A stretch of 7,178 nt of DNA, from contig QNDO01000075.1 of NCBI GenBank assembly GCA_003644895.1, forward strand, positions 1-7,178, in the 5' to 3' direction. The position numbers and the translations under genes are program-made. The first letter of the stretch is position 1. Each line of letters opens with the position of its first letter. Origin of the DNA: Candidatus Hydrothermota bacterium (lineage in GTDB: Bacteria > Hydrothermota > Hydrothermia > UBA1063). Under the pieces are notes generated by a model, which had not been told where the DNA came from, ran no database searches, and worked only from the letters and a program-made list of their open reading frames with translations. Below are positions 5,100 to 7,178 of this stretch, piece after piece.

Positions 5100-6094
5100 T
5101 GTGAAGTAGAGTTGGGGTCCTTCCCCTCCAGAAATTTTTCTGTTTCTTCTTCCAGTTTTTTCTCTTCCTCCATGGGTTTAATGTGCCAGATGGAGGCAAA
5201 AGTCAGACCCAGAAGAGATCCAGATGCATAGCGTAAAGCATGTATTACTATTGCCACAGTGAGGGCAGTACTTTTTTCAAAACCATATAAACTCAAAGAA
5301 AGTACAATACCGTATTCGAAAGTCCCCAGGGCTCCAGGAGCAGCAGGGATTGAGACTACAAGATTGATAATGAAAAGAATAGCTATGGGGAGTGATGGAT
5401 GGAAGGAGAGATTGAAGGCTTTAAGAAAGACATAAAAACTGGCTCCTTCGAAAACCCAGGCCACAAGGGTGAGAAGGGACAACGCGAGTAGAGTTAAGGG
5501 ATTTCGCATGATTTCAAAACCTTTAGCTACATTTCCGAAAATTTCTGCAAGTTTTGTGGTTTTATGCTTGCCATGTCTTTCGTAGATTTCTGTAAATACG
5601 AAAAGTAATATTACACCTGCAGCGAGTATAATACCAAGGTAGAATATTGCTTCATCAACCCAGCCAGGTGCTTCAATAATTTTTACAATTACTGCAGCAA
5701 ATAAAAGAATGGCAATACCGTCAAGGATTCTCTCCACAAGAAGAGAAGCAAGAGCGAGACTTCTGGGGACGTCTTCTCTCTCCTTTATGATCACTGCTCT
5801 CCACAAATCGCCGAGTCTTCCTGGGAAGATATTGTTCCCGAAGATACCAATGAAGAAACTCCCTACAGAGTGGACATAGGATATATTTTTATAATGCCTC
5901 AGCATGGTTTTCCATCGATAGCTTCTTACAAGGTGGCTGATAATAAAAAGTAGAGATCCAGCTAGAAGGAGCCATAGATTTAATCTTTTTATAGTTTCTG
6001 TAACAAGACGAAGATTAAACCCCCTCAAGGATAAATATAAGAAAATAATACTGATGAGGATACCCAGTATGAATAATTTTCTTTTTTTACTCAT
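5096..6094 (-). CDS. Flippase-like integral membrane protein (LPG_synthase_TM / UPF0104 family)
   Basis: A 332-residue membrane protein of the family related to the transmembrane half of MprF (PF03706/TIGR00374). These are thought to move or bind lipids or lipid-linked intermediates, but the substrate is rarely known. Hydrophobic segments fall at about 7-24, 40-54, 76-90, 113-138, 149-168, 200-226, 236-252, 262-282 and 283-304. Family motifs are NNIFPGRLGDLWRA (87-100), LASLLVERILDG (115-126) and IPAAPGALGTFEYG (249-262). The charged tail from about 308 (EEEKKLEEETEKF) is probably cytoplasmic and helical. There is no soluble aminoacyl-transferase domain, so it is not a complete MprF. The start codon lies within the end of xerC (8-bp overlap ATGAGTAA), with AGGAG 8 nt upstream, so it is translationally coupled to xerC. 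Confidence 0.87.
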   Translation of the reverse strand: MSKKRKLFILGILISIIFLYLSLRGFNLRLVTETIKRLNLWLLLAGSLLFIISHLVRSYRWKTMLRHYKNISYVHSVGSFFIGIFGNNIFPGRLGDLWRAVIIKEREDVPRSLALASLLVERILDGIAILLFAAVIVKIIEAPGWVDEAIFYLGIILAAGVILLFVFTEIYERHGKHKTTKLAEIFGNVAKGFEIMRNPLTLLALSLLTLVAWVFEGASFYVFLKAFNLSFHPSLPIAILFIINLVVSIPAAPGALGTFEYGIVLSLSLYGFEKSTALTVAIVIHALRYASGSLLGLTFASIWHIKPMEEEKKLEEETEKFLEGKDPNSTSH

Positions 6095-6986
6095 CTAATT
6101 TACTCCTGGGATGAGTCTTCTTGTAGATTTCCTGCAGAGACTGTATGGAAAGGTTGGTATATATTGAAGTGGTTGCCAGGGATGCGTGTCCCAGAAGTTC
6201 CTGAATAGATCTCAGATCTGCACCATGATTCAGGAGGTGAGTTGCAAAGGAGTGTCTCAGAGTATGAGGATGGACTCCATACATAAGAGCCATGGTTTCA
6301 AAGCGTTTTTTTATAATAAGCCAAAGTCCTTTACGAGACAATTTTTTACCAAATCTATTAAGAAAAATAAAATTCGACTTATTTATCTTATCTCCAAGAA
6401 AATTCACATATACTTCCAGCGCCTCCCTTGCACGTTTTCCAAGAGGTACGATTCTTTCCTTCCCCCCTTTACCCTTTACCCGTAATTCCATGGTTTTTAA
6501 ATCAAGATTTTCCCATTTTAGGGAAATGACTTCCGATGCCCTTAAACCGGAAGAGTACATAAGTTCGATTATAGATTTATCTCTTGCCTCCATTATGCTT
6601 TCGGGGATCCAGTTATCAAGCATTTCGTTGATTCTCTTTTCGGGTATTACCATGGGCAAATATCGCTCTTCTTTTGGATTCTGAATACCCAGTACAGGGT
6701 TTGAAGAGATCACTTGGATTCTTTTTAAATATTTAAAAAATCCTCTCAAAGCAGAGAGTTTTCTCTCAACACTCTTTTTGGAGAATCCATACTGAATCAT
6801 AGCAGAGACATATTCCCGAATATCAGCCCTTCTTATGTTTTCCACATCCTTTATACCCATTGCCTCTTGGACAAACTCAAGAAATTGATAGAGGTCCCTC
6901 TTGTACGATTCTATTGAATTTTTTGCCATTCCTCTCTCACCCGAAATATAAGATATATACTTTTCTATAAGTTCTCTCCCTTCCAT
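6087..6986 (-). CDS. xerC: Tyrosine recombinase XerC/XerD family
   Basis: A site-specific recombinase that resolves chromosome dimers at dif with a partner recombinase and FtsK. It has 299 residues, the usual Xer length of about 300. The N-terminal SAM-like DNA-binding domain covers roughly 1-90 and the catalytic domain roughly 110-290. All catalytic residues are present: Arg149 (SSGLRASEV), Lys173 in the beta hairpin (VKGKGGKERIVPLG), His241 and Arg244 (HTLRHSFATHLL), His267 (LLGHASLATT) and nucleophile Tyr276 (SIYTNLS). Spacings match E. coli XerD closely. It follows trmFO by 29 bp; in Bacillus trmFO is also followed by a xer-type gene (codV). That context favours a housekeeping Xer over a phage or integron integrase. 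XerC and XerD cannot be told apart from this copy alone. A weak ribosome site, GAGGG, lies 10 nt upstream of the ATG. Confidence 0.93.
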   Translation of the reverse strand: MEGRELIEKYISYISGERGMAKNSIESYKRDLYQFLEFVQEAMGIKDVENIRRADIREYVSAMIQYGFSKKSVERKLSALRGFFKYLKRIQVISSNPVLGIQNPKEERYLPMVIPEKRINEMLDNWIPESIMEARDKSIIELMYSSGLRASEVISLKWENLDLKTMELRVKGKGGKERIVPLGKRAREALEVYVNFLGDKINKSNFIFLNRFGKKLSRKGLWLIIKKRFETMALMYGVHPHTLRHSFATHLLNHGADLRSIQELLGHASLATTSIYTNLSIQSLQEIYKKTHPRSKLDE

Positions 6987-7015
6987 TTTAAAATATCCCT
7001 CAATGCCAGCTTACT

Positions 7016-7178
7016 CTAAATTTCCCTTTTTGCCCTGCCCTTAAGTCTAAAGTCCACAGGAGGCAAAAGTCCAAGGTTTGCATTCATGGGCTGGAAATCC
7101 TTTTTGTCATTCTCAGTCACGTATCTGAGCAGCGCTCCAATCATAGTGGTTTCTGGAGGGGGAGGTAAAGGTCCTCCC
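7016..7178 (-). CDS. trmFO: TrmFO, tRNA (uracil-54-C5)-methyltransferase, C-terminal fragment
   Basis: Only the last 53 residues and the stop codon are in the window; the rest lies beyond the right edge. TrmFO is the folate- and FAD-dependent enzyme that makes ribothymidine at position 54 in the T loop of tRNAs. The fragment contains the C-terminal family signature: PPPPETTMIGALLRYVTEND followed by KKDFQPMNANLGLLPPV. The tail after LLPP is about 15 residues (ending in GRAKREI), shorter than the Bacillus protein as I remember it. The gene is followed 29 bp later by xerC on the same strand, a conserved neighbour pair. Both tRNAs in this window carry a TTC T-loop that would be its substrate. Confidence 0.9.
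   Translation of the reverse strand, partial: GGPLPPPPETTMIGALLRYVTENDKKDFQPMNANLGLLPPVDFRLKGRAKREI

Noticed and set aside
5114..5140. Hairpin GGGG-TCCTT-CCCC near the apgM end as a terminator
   Set aside because: The stem is only 4 bp, and the T-run begins several bases after it, not immediately. It also lies in the coding region of the opposite gene.
5096..6094. Full MprF-type lysyl-phosphatidylglycerol synthase
   Set aside because: Only the transmembrane half is present; the 332-residue protein has no aminoacyl-transferase domain.
6186..6684. Plus-strand open frames opposite xerC, and similar frames opposite the M15, permease and apgM genes
   Set aside because: They lie entirely within well-supported genes, show no ribosome sites or domain signatures, and are best explained as frame shadows.
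6087..6986. Xer-family gene as an integrase marking a mobile element
   Set aside because: Its length, catalytic residues and trmFO neighbour fit the housekeeping recombinase. The tRNA genes are far away and intact, and no attachment-site repeat was noticed.

Overview
The window looks like chromosomal DNA from an AT-rich bacterium, judged by eye at roughly 40% GC. Diagnostic genes are the C-terminal end of TrmFO, a Xer tyrosine recombinase, two bacterial tRNAs, sigma70-like promoters and three predicted lipoproteins. An archaeal-type phosphoglycerate mutase (ApgM), and a peptidase M15 lipoprotein of a type I associate with FCB-like and uncultured lineages, suggest a deep-branching or candidate phylum. 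That taxonomic placement is inference with low confidence. I see no insertion sequence, CRISPR array, integrated element or pseudogene.

Layout: positions 1-762 hold minus-strand genes: a lipoprotein gene cut by the left edge with its own promoter, then tRNA-Thr(GGT) and tRNA-Ser(TGA) behind a good shared promoter. Positions 774-1886 (minus) encode a peptidase M15-like lipoprotein with an EF-hand-type loop inside the metallopeptidase domain. A 62-bp divergent region follows, with back-to-back promoters and a small dyad. From 1949 to 5099 (plus) there is a compact operon: a 73-residue lipoprotein, a FecCD/BtuC-type permease, its ABC ATPase and ApgM. It meets a minus-strand operon (7178 to 5096: trmFO, xerC, flippase-like membrane protein) tail to tail, with the two stop codons overlapping.

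How the genes work together: the permease and ATPase form the core of a type II ABC importer (cobalamin, haem or siderophore class). No substrate-binding protein is encoded in the window, and the place upstream is taken by the unrecognised small lipoprotein. ApgM is a glycolytic/gluconeogenic enzyme, so its place in the transporter operon looks organisational rather than functional. trmFO-xerC is a widely conserved housekeeping pair in bacteria; here it is followed by a translationally coupled membrane protein. The most unusual points are the apparently leaderless divergent gene pair, the missing Q-loop glutamine in the ATPase, the EF-hand insertion in the peptidase and the binding-protein-less importer operon. 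I did not find convincing evidence for a wholly new system.
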